Positions 37,961 to 48,229 of a stretch of 64,000 bases of DNA are shown here, one piece after another. The notes below the pieces were generated by a model. It had not been told where the DNA came from. It made no database searches and saw nothing but the letters and a program-made list of their open reading frames with translations. The position numbers and the translations under genes were made by a program. This DNA comes from Diplonema papillatum. Its lineage: Eukaryota; Euglenozoa; Diplonemea; Diplonemida; Diplonemidae. The stretch is taken from NCBI GenBank assembly GCA_030068145.1, contig JAPJBO010000563.1, forward strand, positions 1 to 64,000, written 5' to 3'. Every line of letters begins with the position of its first letter. Within the stretch, counting starts at the first letter, position 1.

Positions 37961-37999
37961 TCCGTGAAGTTACTGATTGCGTTGAATGTACTGGACGAG

Positions 38000-39302
38000 G
38001 AAGCCTCATTTGGGCAAGATCGTTTTTTTCGTGGATGTCGATAGGGGTGCTGCTCTAGGTGGATTCGCGTGCACACGGGTCTTTGAAGTTGTCCACCGCA
38101 TGCACCGGGTTGCCACCGCAGCGATCTCGTCGCTTCGCTTTGAGAAGGAGACAAAGGATGCCAGGCGCAAATTACGTCAGTCAGTCTGCCGAGTTTCAAG
38201 AATGGCTTGCCGCCGAATACAGCATTCAAGAGGTCAAGGTTCTGCAGCTTGTGGCAGCGCGCCACACTCGGCAGGTTTGGCCCTGCATGGGCTGCTCCGT
38301 TTTTTTTGCATGAGTGCCCATGTTGAAAACTCGGGAAAGTCAGTACTTGCGTTGCTGCTCGTGTTCTTCGGTAAGTTCCCTGAGATGGTATCGCAATCAT
38401 CTGCAAAGACGAACGTCCTGCACCGCTTAGGGTAGCGAGATGCTCAGACTACAGTTCGCAGGCTGGGTCTAGGCTTCGCTCAAAGCTCTGTGGGGGTTTG
38501 CTGATGATAAGAACACAAACGACACATTCACGGTATCGTGAAATCACTGTGTTCAAGTTTGGCCATCGTTGCAATGAAAGCAGACACTGCGAGAATGGTG
38601 CGACGTACGGAAACTGTGCTGGGTGTTCCTCAGGAATGTTGGGTCACACCTGAGACGCCCTGTCGCGGAAGACAACCATACCCAAGGAATTCGCCCCCGA
38701 TCCCGAAGCAGTGATGCAACTGAACGCCAACCTTCCCGACGGTGTCGTACGTCACGGAATTGGAAAGTACTATGGCGTTCAAGGCACTTCGTCTCGGGCG
38801 ATCACCCCACTTTCTGACTGCAACACAAGTGACACGGCTTTTCTGAAAGGCCTGCTGCACCACACAGCCTGCGGATTCATCTTGGAAGTAAAAATGTTGC
38901 GCCCACGAAGACCCCTCTGCTCCGCGCCCTGTAACACTTGACCCATCCCTGGTCGAAGGCACGGTCGGAAAGCTCAAGTGAGAAATAGCGGATCAGGGAA
39001 ACCGGCGGATTCGAGACATTTGCTGTCGTGCCAAGTTGTGCACCGCCGGGCGGCACCCATCCACAGTGAGCCGTCACTTCGGGTGCAAAAGATGCCTCGA
39101 AAATACGGTGGCGTCAGCAATCGAAAGCATCCATGATCGCAAAGTGCGCCTGGGGCGCTTGAAGTTGGACTACCTCGCCAAGAAAGAGAAGATAGCCGGT
39201 AAAGCTCGCAGGAGAAAGCAACGGCGGGAGGCGTACCGCCAGAACGTGGAACTGCGGTTCGATTGTGACACCAACTGGCCAAAGAAGCTCCGAGCAAGCT
39301 GA
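38000..39302 (+). pseudogene. remainder of the transposon coding region, broken
   Basis: Short plus-strand open stretches follow one another in different frames (for example QSAEFQEWLAAEYSIQEVKV near 38200, GVVRHGIGKYYGVQGTSSRA near 38740, and a basic helix RLGRLKLDYLAKKEKIAGKA near 39150). This is what a decayed transposase gene, or one with introns, would leave. No catalytic residues could be assigned. Confidence 0.35.
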
Positions 39303-39639
39303 CGCTCGCCGCGTCACCGCGTCACAGAGGTTGAACAAGAAGGACTTGGTCTCCAGCTTTCAAGGGTGCGATGCAGGAAGTACGAACGCGGCGCTTCTAG
39401 CTTGGCAAAGAAGCGCGGCATCAGTAGGGTTGGTCCTTCGAGCACAACACCCACCCTGCTCAAAAAAACTGCAAGAGTATGACGACAAGTTGCCGCTGCC
39501 ATCATCGGTGAAAGACTCCATGTCACCTGTCGATGATGGCAACGAGTCTGTGTCGGAGGATGATATTGAAGACGGAGAGCGATGGAGACAGCAAACCTGC
39601 GACCGCCCCAAACGAAGACGTCAAACATGACATCGTGAT

Positions 39640-39745
39640 GCAGGTACAGATATTCTGTGACATGACATGGTGATGCAGGTACAGATATTTCTGTGACATG
39701 ACATCGTGATGTAGGTACAGATATTCTGTGACAGAACCAGTAGAA
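39640..39745 (+). repeat. three-copy repeat within the transposon
   Basis: GATGCAGGTACAGATATT, preceded by TGTGACATGACAT, occurs three times with a period of about 35 bases. Confidence 0.85.
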
Positions 39746-40027
39746 TCTAACTGACGGCACACTTTGCTGAGGCTCGATTTCAAGATGGGTAGCAGTCGAC
39801 CATTTGCTTCGTTTTTTTCTTTTTTGGTTGCAGAAGAGGCAGATTTTTGGTGCTCCAGGCATGCAGAGACCAAGCCGACAGCCCTGCGCAAGTAGTTGGG
39901 TAAAAAGCGAACTTTCACTATGAAAAACGCGAACTTGCACTCTAAAAATAATTTTTGGACACCCCTTAGTACGGTAAGACTGCGGAAGAAGTACGGAAGA
40001 ACTACGGAAAACTGGAGGGCGGATCAC

Positions 40028-40117
40028 ACCAAACAATCTTGTGGGTTGCCCTTCAATGTATTGTGCACGGCTAAAAAGACGTAGGCAGCGTGTTTTGGTG
40101 GTTGATCAGAATTCCTT
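40028..40117 (-). repeat. dispersed repeat J
   Basis: Reverse-oriented copy of 238-325, lying 60 bases outside the transposon right end. Confidence 0.75.
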
Positions 40118-40194
40118 ACCTGAATACACACAGGGTAAATACAAGTGGGAAAACGATCAACCGGCACGCACAAACAAAACGAAGCGCCTGTCTT

Positions 40195-40412
40195 ATTTGC
40201 GTGCAACGCTTACGCCTGGCGCTGAACCCACATTTGCATGCTTGTGGTTCGTGTCCTCGAGATTATGCAACTGGAGGTCTCCTCAAGTGGTTCCTTCCAA
40301 GCGTGTGTTTATTCGAAAAGATTAGGGTGGCGCTTTCTTTTGTTTAGAGTGTAAGTTCAACTAGAGATCCGGGGGGTTTATGGTCTCCGGGTGACCGTTG
40401 TCGGAAATGGTT
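40195..40412 (+). repeat. diverged repeat A followed by repeat F
   Basis: AACGCTTACGCCTGGCGCTG, ATTATGCAACTGGAGGTCTC and CTCAAGTGGTTCCTTCCAAG are a strongly diverged family A copy. TTTAGAGTGTAAGTTCAACT and GGGGGGTTTATGGTCTCCGG are repeat F. F also follows the 5' start of A at 36.99 kb. Confidence 0.65.
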
Positions 40413-40429
40413 CCTTCTGCGGTAGTGTT

Positions 40430-40660
40430 GGGATCCCTTCTGTTTCTTCGCTATTCGCGGGAAGTCGATAGAACGAATGTGGCTCCGTTCTCCAAGGGGG
40501 GGAGTACAAACAATGGAACACACGGTGGGGCCTGCGTTTGCCAGTTTTTTGCTTTACCCCTCCCACCGCTTTGGGGGAGTGGATACCAGGAGTTCGCTCA
40601 GAAACGTAAGGATTCCAACTTGACGCGCCGAAGGCGCTCAAGCAAGCTTGCAAGGCGTTT
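40430..40660 (+). repeat. dispersed repeat L, copy 2
   Basis: Close to 24530-24750. Its 3' part (CGAAGGCGCTCAAGCAAGCT) recurs alone at 40921-40980. The interval 40661-41100 otherwise contains nothing recognisable. Confidence 0.75.
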
Positions 40661-41104
40661 GTGTGCACTAGCGGAACTCACCTGCGGCCAGACGCGATAG
40701 TCAATGGGAATAGAGCATGAGACTCATCAGGTCGTCGAACGCATTAGCGGGCTGGGTTCGCCCATGCCCAGGAGCAGTTGAGTGTCGCTTCAAAATCTAA
40801 TCTCTCAGACTGCGTTCGACTCTTGATTCGATGGTGATCGGCTTGCTGATTATTGTTGATCGAGTTGAATCAGTTTGAATCGAGAGTGTGGCGGTGCAAA
40901 GATCACTCAAACCCGATCGATGCGAAGGCGCTCAAGCAAGCTTGCAAGGCGTTTGTGTGCACCAGCAGAACTCGCCTGCTTTGGTGAGTTTCGTGTAGTA
41001 CGCTGTCAACTACCAACTTTTAGAACAAGGGCGCGCGCCCGCGCTGGCTGCTCCTCCGCTCTATAACGCATAAAGGCGTGACGCGTGCGATCGGCGCAAG
41101 AAAC

Positions 41105-41175
41105 CCATAGAAACGGGTCACTGACATCGAGGATCGGTATCCGAAGATCATGCATCGAGCAAGCTGTTACCCTTA
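41105..41175 (-). pseudogene. short 28S rRNA fragment 4
   Basis: GAGGATCGGTATCCGAAGAT, CGAGCAAGCTGTTACCCTTA and TGCTCTACGCGAGATAT match the reverse complement of LSU rRNA immediately beyond the part seen at 24040-24262, but over only about 70 bases. Confidence 0.55.
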
Positions 41176-41196
41176 TGCTCTACGCGAGATATCGGT

Positions 41197-41325
41197 CTTG
41201 GCATGATTCCCCGGGTCTTAACCTGTTGCTGAAGAGACGAGTCTATGATGGCTCATCCGGTCGTTCGCACACTGGGAGGCCACTGCGCCGACGAAGCCTG
41301 CCAACGGGTTGTACTTCGTAGCAAA
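41197..41325 (+). pseudogene. inverted fragment of the kinase tandem unit
   Basis: GGCATGATTCCCCGGGTCTT through AACGGGTTGTACT is the reverse complement of 41735-41855. It therefore faces the tandem copies and could pair with them as a foldback. Confidence 0.85.
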
Positions 41326-41524
41326 GCAACAACCCCTCTCGACGGCACGTCTCTACACACATCCTCGTTTGTAGACTCCAGTCAGGTGGAGAACTTGCTG
41401 GGGCGGCACATCTGTTCCACAGTAACGCGGGTCCCAAGGGGAACCGATCCACATTAACGCGGGTGTCCCAAGGGCAAGCTCAGCGGGAACCGAATGCCAC
41501 ACGATGCTTGAGATGCATAAAGTT

Positions 41525-41860
41525 TCAACGCATCATGTCATGTGAGCAAGACAGCATCCTTCCCATGCTTCTCGACACATTCGTCCACATGCTCCAAGAG
41601 TGTCTTCAGCCTGCGCTCTATTCCATATCGAACCCACTCCAATTGTTGTTCAACTGACACGTTGCCTTCGGCACCCTGCGGAGTGCCAGGTGCAGCCGGA
41701 CACCCCTGGAAGAACCTCCCCAGAGCGACGGAGTACAACCCGTTGGCAGGCTTCGCGTGCTTCGGCGCAGTGGCCTCCCAGTGTGCGAACGACCGGGTGA
41801 GCCATCACAGACTCGTCTCTTCAGCAACAGGTTAAGACCCGGGGAATCATGCCAAGACAG
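41525..41860 (-). pseudogene. short copy of the kinase 3' end
   Basis: Contains the codons of the last 80 or so residues (LEWVRYGIERRLK, HVDECVEKHGKD) but lacks everything upstream of SFAHWEA, and joins directly to ACAGACTCGTCTCTTCAGCA. The whole block, including its 3' flank GAATGCCACACGATGCTTGA, is then repeated as the next copy begins. Confidence 0.85.
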
Positions 41861-41905
41861 AATGCCACACGATGCTTGAGATGCATAAAGTTTCAACGCA
41901 TCATG

Positions 41906-42625
41906 TCATGTGAGCAAGACAGCATCCTTCCCATGCTTCTCGACACATTCGTCCACATGCTCCAAGAGTGTCTTCAACCTGCGCTCTATTCCATATCGAA
42001 CCCACTCCAATTGTTGTTCAACTGACACTTTGCCTTCGGCACCCTGCGGAGTGCCAGGTGCAGCCGGACACCCCTGGAAGAACCTCCCCAGAGCGACGGA
42101 GTACAACCCGTTGGCAGGCTTCGCGTGCTTCGGCGCAGTGGCCTCCCAGTGTGCGAACGACCGGGTGAGCCACGCGACGCCTGCGTCGGCCCGCAGCCCG
42201 TCTGCCCACGCCCTGCCGAGGCTCGCCCGCCACGCCGGCAGCAGCGCGCGCAGCCTCGCCACCGTCGATGCCCGGAACCGGCAGAATTCGGCCTCGCCTC
42301 CCTCCTTCTTCTTATTCTCCTTCTTCCTCTGCTTCCGCCGCCACCGGGCGGCCGGCGGCGGTCGAAGCAGCTGGAGCCCCGCCGAGCAGACGCTGTCTGT
42401 GTACCCCGCACCAGCGAAGTCCCACCCGTTGCCACCCTCCTTTTCTTCGGCCGCTGCTGCTGCTGCTGCTGCTGCTCCGGCCGGTCGAAGAACCAGCTTT
42501 TGTCCTCCCTGTCCGGGTTGAGAAGGAGGTAATCGAGAATCACCACGTCCGACACTCCCAGAGCCTCGTCTCTTCATCAACAGTCGAAGAACCGGGGAAT
42601 CATGTCGCGACAGCCGTGTCACACG
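41906..42625 (-). pseudogene. truncated kinase copy 1
   Basis: Holds the 3' half of the kinase gene, from VSDVVILDYLLLNPDRED to the stop. Relative to the complete gene it lacks 10 bases in the stretch before DNGW, which breaks the frame, and reads W-D instead of W-G there. It carries seven CAG-type glutamine codons. There is no start, signal anchor or N-lobe. Period to the next copy is 822 bases. Confidence 0.88.
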
Positions 42626-42727
42626 ATAAATGACGGGACCGCGATAGTGAGACGTCTTGGGTAGTGTATGACGGACTCAGCACACGCTTCTGCTGGAGAA
42701 TCGAAGTAGCGACGGAGACTGACAATG

Positions 42728-43447
42728 TCACGTCAGTAAGACAGCATCCTTCCCGTGCTTCTCGACACACTCGTCCACATGCTCCAAGAGTATCTTCAGC
42801 CTGCGCTCTATTCCATATCGAACCCACTCCAATTGTTGTTCAACTGACACTTTGCCTTCGGCACCCTGCGGAGTGCCAGGTGCAGCCGGACACCCCTGGA
42901 AGAACCTCCCCAGAGCGACGGAGTACAACCCGTTGGCAGGCTTCGCGTGCTTCGGCGCAGTGGCCTCCCAGTGTGCGAACGACCGGGTAAGCCACGCGAC
43001 GCCTGCGTCGGCCCGCAGCCCGTCTGCCCACGCCCTGCCGAGGCTCGCCCGCCACGCCGGCAGCAGCGCGCGCAGCCTCGCCACCGTCGATGCCCGGAAC
43101 CGGCAGAATTCGGCCTCGCCTCCCTCCTTCTTCTTATTCTCCTTCTTCCTCTGCTTCCGCCGCCACCGGGCGGCCGGCGGCGGTCGGAGCAGCTGGAGCC
43201 CCGCCGAGCAGACGCTGTCTGTGTACCCCGCACCAGCGAAGTCCCACCCGTTGTCACCCTCCTTTTCTTCGGCCGCTGCTGCTGCTGCTGCTGCTGCTCC
43301 GGCCGGTCGAAGAACCAGCTTTTGTCCTCCCTGTCCGGGTTGAGAAGGAGGTAATCGAGAATCACCACGTCCGACACTCCCAGAGCCTCGTCTCTTCATC
43401 AACAGTCGAAGAACCGGGGAATCATGTCGCGACAGCCGTGTCACACG
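42728..43447 (-). pseudogene. truncated kinase copy 2
   Basis: Same structure, breakpoints and 10-base loss as copy 1, with a handful of substitutions. It is preceded by the shared 100-base linker containing GTAGCGACGGAGACTGAC and GTATGACGGACTCAGCACAC. Confidence 0.88.
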
Positions 43448-43549
43448 ATAAATGACGGGACCGCGATAGTGAGACGTCTTGGGTAGTGTATGACGGACTC
43501 AGCACACGCTTCTGCTGGAGAATCGGAGTAGCGACGGAGACTGACGATG

Positions 43550-44267
43550 TCACGTCAGTAAGACAGCATCCTTCCCGTGCTTCTCGACACATTCGTCCAC
43601 ATGCTCGAAGAGTGTCTTCAACCTACGCTCTATTCCATATCGAACCCACTCCAGTTGTTGTTCAACTGACACTTTGCCGTCGGCACCCTGCGGAGTGCCA
43701 GGTGCAGCCGGACACCCCTGGAAGAACCTCCCCAGAGCGACGGAGTACAACCCGTTGGCAGGCTTCGCGTGCTTCGGCGCAGTGGCCTCCCAGTGTGCGA
43801 ACGACCGGGTAAGCCACGCGACGCCTGCGTCGGCCCGCAGCCCGTCTGCCCACGCCCTGCCGAGGCTCGCCCGCCACGCCGGCAGCAGCGCGCGCAGCCT
43901 CGCCACCGTCGATGCCCGGAACCGGCAGAATTCGGCCTCGCCCCCCTCCTTCTTCTTATTCTCCTTCTTCCTCTGCTTCCGCCGCCACGGCGGCCGGCGG
44001 CGGTCGAAGCAGCTGGAGCCCCGCCGAGCAGACGCTGTCTGTGTACCCGGCACCAGCGAAGTCCCACCCGTTGTCACCCTCCTTTTCTTCGGCCGCTGCT
44101 GCTGCTGCTGCTGCTGCTCCGGCCGGTCGAAGAACCAGCTTTTGTCCTCCCTGTCCGGGTTGAGAAGGAGGTAATCGAGAATCACCACGTCCGACACTCC
44201 CAGAGCCTCGTCTCTTCATCAACAGTCGAAGAACCGGGGAATCATGTCGCGACAGCCGTGTCACACG
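43550..44267 (-). pseudogene. truncated kinase copy 3
   Basis: As copy 2, but with four bases fewer in the CACCGGGCGGCCGG step (CACGGCGGCCGG), a change also found in copy 4. Copies 3 and 4 are thus sister duplicates. Confidence 0.88.
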
Positions 44268-44361
44268 ATAAATGACGGGACCGCGATAGTGAGACGTCTT
44301 GGGTAGTGTATGACGGACTCAGCACACGCTTCTGCTGGAGAATCGGAGTAGCGACGGAGAC

Positions 44362-45079
44362 TGACGATGTCACGTCAGTAAGACAGCATCCCTTCTCGAC
44401 ACATTCGTCCACATGCTCGAAGAGTGTCTTCAACCTACGCTCTATTCCATATCGAACCCACTCCAGTTGTTGTTCAACTGACACTTTGCCGTCGGCACCC
44501 TGCGGAGTGCCAGGTGCAGCCGGACACCCCTGGAAGAACCTCCCCAGAGCGACGGAGTACAACCCGTTGGCAGGCTTCGCGTGCTTCGGCGCAGTGGCCT
44601 CCCAGTGTGCGAACGACCGGGTAAGCCACGCGACGCCTGCGTCGGCCCGCAGCCCGTCTGCCCACGCCCTGCCGAGGCTCGCCCGCCACGCCGGCAGCAG
44701 CGCGCGCAGCCTCGCCACCGTCGATGCCCGGAACCGGCAGAATTCGGCCTCGCCCCCCTCCTTCTTCTTATTCTCCTTCTTCCTCTGCTTCCGCCGCCAC
44801 GGCGGCCGGCGGCGGTCGAAGCAGCTGGAGCCCCGCCGAGCAGACGCTGTCTGTGTACCCGGCACCAGCGAAGTCCCACCCGTTGTCACCCTCCTTTTCT
44901 TCGGCCGCTGCTGCTGCTGCTGCTGCTGCTCCGGCCGGTCGAAGAACCAGCTTTTGTCCTCCCTGTCCGGGTTGAGAAGGAGGTAATCGAGAATCACCAC
45001 GTCCGACACTCCCAGAGCCTCGTCTCTTCATCAACAGTCGAAGAACCGGGGAATCATGTCGCGACAGCCGTGTCACACG
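44362..45079 (-). pseudogene. truncated kinase copy 4
   Basis: As copy 3, with a further 10-base loss at the 3' end (GCATCCCTTCTCGAC for GCATCCTTCCCGTGCTTCTCGAC), removing part of the CVEKHGKD codons. Confidence 0.88.
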
Positions 45080-45181
45080 ATAAATGACGGGACCGCGATA
45101 GTGAGACGTCTTGGGTAGTGTATGACGGACTCAGCACACGCTTCTGCTGGAGAATCGGAGTAGCGACGGAGACTGACGATG

Positions 45182-45901
45182 TCACGTCAGTAAGACAGCA
45201 TCCTTCCCGTGCTTCTCGACACATTCGTCCACATGCTCGAAGAGTGTCTTCAACCTACGCTCTATTCCATATCGAACCCACTCCAGTTGTTGTTCAACTG
45301 ACACTTTGCCTTCGGCACCCTGCGGAGTGCCAGGTGCAGCCGGACACCCCTGGAAGAACCTCCCCAGAGCGACGGAGTACAACCCGTTGGCAGGCTTCGC
45401 GTGCTTCGGCGCAGTGGCCTCCCAGTGTGCGAACGACCGGGTGAGCCACGCGACGCCTGCGTCGGCCCGCAGCCCGTCTGCCCACGCCCTGCCGAGGCTC
45501 GCCCGCCACGCCGGCAGCAGCGCGCGCAGCCTCGCCACCGTCGATGCCCGGAACCGGCAGAATTCGGCCTCGCCTCCCTCCTTCTTCTTATTCTCCTTCT
45601 TCCTCTGCTTCCGCCGCCACCGGGCGGCCGGCGGCGGTCGAAGCAGCTGGAGCCCCGCCGAGCAGACGCTGTCTGTGTACCCCGCACCAGCGAAGTCCCA
45701 CCCGTTGTCACCCTCCTTTTCTTCGGCCGCTGCTGCTGCTGCTGCTGCTGCTCCGGCCGGTCGAAGAACCAGCTTTTGTCCTCCCTGTCCGGGTTGAGAA
45801 GGAGGTAATCGAGAATCACCACGTCCGACACTCCCAGAGCCTCGTCTCTTCATCAACAGTCGAAGAACCGGGGAATCATGTCGCGACAGCCGTGTCACAC
45901 G
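45182..45901 (-). pseudogene. truncated kinase copy 5
   Basis: Closest in structure to copies 1 and 2, adjoining the complete gene. It shares the 10-base loss with all other copies, so the array arose by repeated duplication of one already broken unit. Confidence 0.88.
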
Positions 45902-46003
45902 ATAAATGACGGGACCGCGATAGTGAGACGTCTTGGGTAGTGTATGACGGACTCAGCACACGCTTCTGCTGGAGAATCGAAGTAGCGACGGAGACTGACA
46001 ATG

Positions 46004-47515
46004 TCACGTCAGTAAGACAGCATCCTTCCCGTGCTTCTCGACACACTCGTCCACATGCTCCAAGAGTATCTTCAGCCTGCGCTCTATTCCATATCGAACC
46101 CACTCCAATTGTTGTTCAACTGACACTTTGCCTTCGGCACCCTGCGGAGTGCCAGGTGCAGCCGGACACCCCTGGAAGAACCTCCCCAGAGCGACGGAGT
46201 ACAACCCGTTGGCAGGCTTCGCGTGCTTCGGCGCAGTGGCCTCCCAGTGTGCGAACGACCGGGTAAGCCACGCGACGCCTGCGTCGGCCCGCAGCCCGTC
46301 TGCCCACGCCCTGCCGAGGCTCGCCCGCCACGCCGGCAGCAGCGCGCGCAGCCTCGCCACCGTCGATGCCCGGAACCGGCAGAATTCGGCCTCGCCTCCC
46401 TCCTTCTTCTTATTCTCCTTCTTCCTCTGCTTCCGCCGCCACCGGGCGGCCGGCGGCGGTCGGAGCAGCTGGAGCCCCGCCGAGCAGACGCTGTCTGTGT
46501 ACCCTGCACCGGCGAAGCCCCACCCGTTGTCCATCATCAGCACCCTCCTTTTCTTCGGCCGCTGCTGCTGCTGCTGCCGCTGCTGCTGCTCCGGCCGGTC
46601 GAAGAACCAGTTTTTGTCCTCCCTGTCCGGGTTGAGGAGGAGGTAGTCGAGAATCACCACGTCCGACACGTCGAGGCCCCACCCGCGCACTTCTTCACCG
46701 GCGCGGGACGAAGCTTCGGGGAGGGATTCCCCCGCGAAAAACACGGCGTCGAACGCCCCGCCCAGCCTCCCCACGGCATCGTCGTCGTGGTGCACCCACG
46801 ACGAAGCGACGCCGCGCAGGGTGAAGAAGAACCCGTCTCCCTTCCCGCCGACGTCTTCCGTCACCCCGCATCCATCGCTGTGGATGGTTGCGCGGAAGGT
46901 GGCTGGGACTGTGAGGACGACGCCTTTGGCGCAAGGGACGGAGCCGGGGCTCGCGGGGGAGAAGGCGAGGAGGGAGAGTCGGAAGGCGGCGATCTCCGGC
47001 CAGCCCTGCTGACCGTGCCACTTGGCCGCCGGGCGGCATTCGGGCTTCACGACGAAGCGGGCGCCGGATGCGGTGGTGACCGAGTAGACGCCGTGGTGCA
47101 AGCTCTCCAGCCTCGCCACGGGGGATCGTGCGTCGATGCCGCAGGCGGCGGGCAGGCTGCTGAACCCGGTTTCGAACTGCACCGGTGCACCTGACCCTGG
47201 CGCGCTTTCGCTGCAGGCCCAGTCGCCTTCTCTGCCTGGTTGCGCAGTGTACTCCCGCTCGGAGCAGGTAGATGTGGGGTCTGGCAGATGCTGCTGCTGC
47301 TGCTGCTGCAGCTGCCGTGACTCGGCGGATTCAGCCCGGGTTGTCGGCGGCGGCAGGGGTGCCTGGGAAGCGGGGCTGCTGTGGATATGGGATGCGTCGC
47401 CTCCTCCTCCTCCTCCTCCGTCCCACTGCGCCGTTCCCACGGTGCTCAGCACCGCTGCCGAGACAGCGAGCACTCCGACGAGTACAAGGCGGTGCTTCTT
47501 CGCGCCATGGCGCAT
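46004..47515 (-). CDS. Four-jointed/FAM20-type secretory-pathway kinase
   Basis: ATG at 47515, TGA at 46004, 503 codons without an intron. Residues 8-30 (HRLVLVGVLAVSAAVLSTVG) are a signal anchor, so a type II Golgi protein is likely. A low-complexity stem follows with G7 and Q7 runs. The kinase core: SGARFVVKPE (ATP lysine), GWPEIAAFRLSLLAF (helix C glutamate), VVILDYLLLNPDREDKNWF (catalytic loop, D-x-x-x-x-N-W) and VLMMDNGWGFAG (DNG metal site in place of DFG). Then EFCRFRASTVARLRAL and a C-terminal helix RRLKILLEHVDECVEK, as in Four-jointed and Fjx1. Family members phosphorylate secreted proteins or glycans; the substrate here is unknown. A Q/R-rich insert of about 15 residues lies between catalytic loop and metal site. 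It is the only intact copy in the array. Confidence 0.8.
   Translation of the reverse strand: MRHGAKKHRLVLVGVLAVSAAVLSTVGTAQWDGGGGGGGDASHIHSSPASQAPLPPPTTRAESAESRQLQQQQQQHLPDPTSTCSEREYTAQPGREGDWACSESAPGSGAPVQFETGFSSLPAACGIDARSPVARLESLHHGVYSVTTASGARFVVKPECRPAAKWHGQQGWPEIAAFRLSLLAFSPASPGSVPCAKGVVLTVPATFRATIHSDGCGVTEDVGGKGDGFFFTLRGVASSWVHHDDDAVGRLGGAFDAVFFAGESLPEASSRAGEEVRGWGLDVSDVVILDYLLLNPDREDKNWFFDRPEQQQRQQQQQRPKKRRVLMMDNGWGFAGAGYTDSVCSAGLQLLRPPPAARWRRKQRKKENKKKEGGEAEFCRFRASTVARLRALLPAWRASLGRAWADGLRADAGVAWLTRSFAHWEATAPKHAKPANGLYSVALGRFFQGCPAAPGTPQGAEGKVSVEQQLEWVRYGIERRLKILLEHVDECVEKHGKDAVLLT
47220..47310. repeat. duplicated CAG-rich segment, copy inside the kinase gene
   Basis: AGTCGCCTTCTCTGCCTGGT through a run of GCTGCTGCTGCTGCTGC encodes the Q-run of the stem. 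The same 85-90 bases recur upstream of the start codon at 47598-47695. Confidence 0.9.
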
Positions 47516-47597
47516 CCCTTCCCCACACCACCCCCCACCACCAACCCCGCCTGTTGTTGTGCAAGATGGCTGAATATCGCATCGAAGACAGACGCAA

Positions 47598-47663
47598 AGT
47601 CGCCTTCTCTGCCTGGTTGCGCAGTGTACCTCGCTCGGAGCAGGTAGACGTGGGGTCTGGCAG

Positions 47664-47695
<32 letters not shown>
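47598..47695. repeat. duplicated CAG-rich segment, upstream copy
   Basis: Copy of 47220-47310 lying in the 5' flank of the kinase gene, with eight GCT/CAG units. Its frame relative to the ATG is open for some way but no start is evident. Confidence 0.9.
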
Positions 47696-47747
47696 GTGAT
47701 GACGGGCGGTGAGAAACCCGTATTCGTTGACGAGCCACGTTGGCTAC

Positions 47748-47887
47748 CTCCTTGACTCCTTGCTAGCACGTCGAGTTAATGGGCAGGAATCGGCAGGGAC
47801 CCAAAGGCTGAATAATCCATGGTTTTGCGTCCCATCTTTCCGCACCGATAACATCCCAGCTATCCTCAGCGGCAGGGCCGCTGCGCT
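47748..47887 (-). CDS. possible 140-base exon next to repeat F
   Basis: An acceptor AAAAAACAG precedes 47887 and a donor GAG/GTAGCC follows 47748. The frame is open throughout: SAAALPLRIAGMLSVRKDGT, QNHGLFSLWVPADSCPLTRR, ASKESR. Repeat F supplies the A-rich acceptor side. It lies 230 bases upstream of the kinase ATG, so it could be a 5' exon of that gene or unrelated. Confidence 0.3.
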
Positions 47888-47888
47888 C

Positions 47889-47950
47889 TGTTTTTTAGCG
47901 TTTACTGTGGTTTAGAGGTTCGGTGTTTTAGGGTCTCCGGTTGCTGTGAG
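47889..47950 (+). repeat. dispersed repeat F, diverged
   Basis: TTTTTTAGCGTTTACTGTGG then TTTTAGGGTCTCCGGTTG. It is diverged from the main group; its recognition depends on the TTTAG start and the GGGTCTCCG block. Confidence 0.5.
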
Positions 47951-48229
47951 GCGGGTAGTAGGTATGCTTATACACTTTAACTACGGCTAGCCATGTTTGT
48001 GAGTGTTGCGACCGACACCAAGAAGAAATTCGCTTTGAATTTAGTCTTGGGCCTCCCATGCGCATGCATGTTGAGCAGGGGTTGCCATGCAGCTCGTATC
48101 GGTAGGCTTTTTTCGGAGATCCGGCCGCAGCATCGTGAAACGGGTAATGGGAAGAAGGGAGCCACGGAACAAAAACAAAATAACGCGATTGAGTTGCAAC
48201 CGACACTTCTCTCGTTCGTTCTTCTCGCG

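Larger units (their letters stand above)
37280..39967. mobile_element. DNA transposon with 24-base terminal inverted repeats
   Basis: The left end AAGGGGTGTCCAAAAATTAT continues TTTT and the right end is its perfect reverse complement (39944-39967). The body is 2.7 kb and carries several broken open frames on the plus strand. A 21-base sequence (ACGGAAGAACTACGGAAAAC plus T) occurs just outside the left end (37256) and again at 39993, with AGTACGGT also on both sides, so the flank is directly repeated. Superfamily is not assigned. The inner right end carries sequence like repeat F. Confidence 0.75.

Noticed and set aside
41910-46646. Plus-strand frames of 120-170 codons in each 822-base unit
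   Set aside because: They mirror the GC-rich kinase codons on the minus strand and contain no domain.
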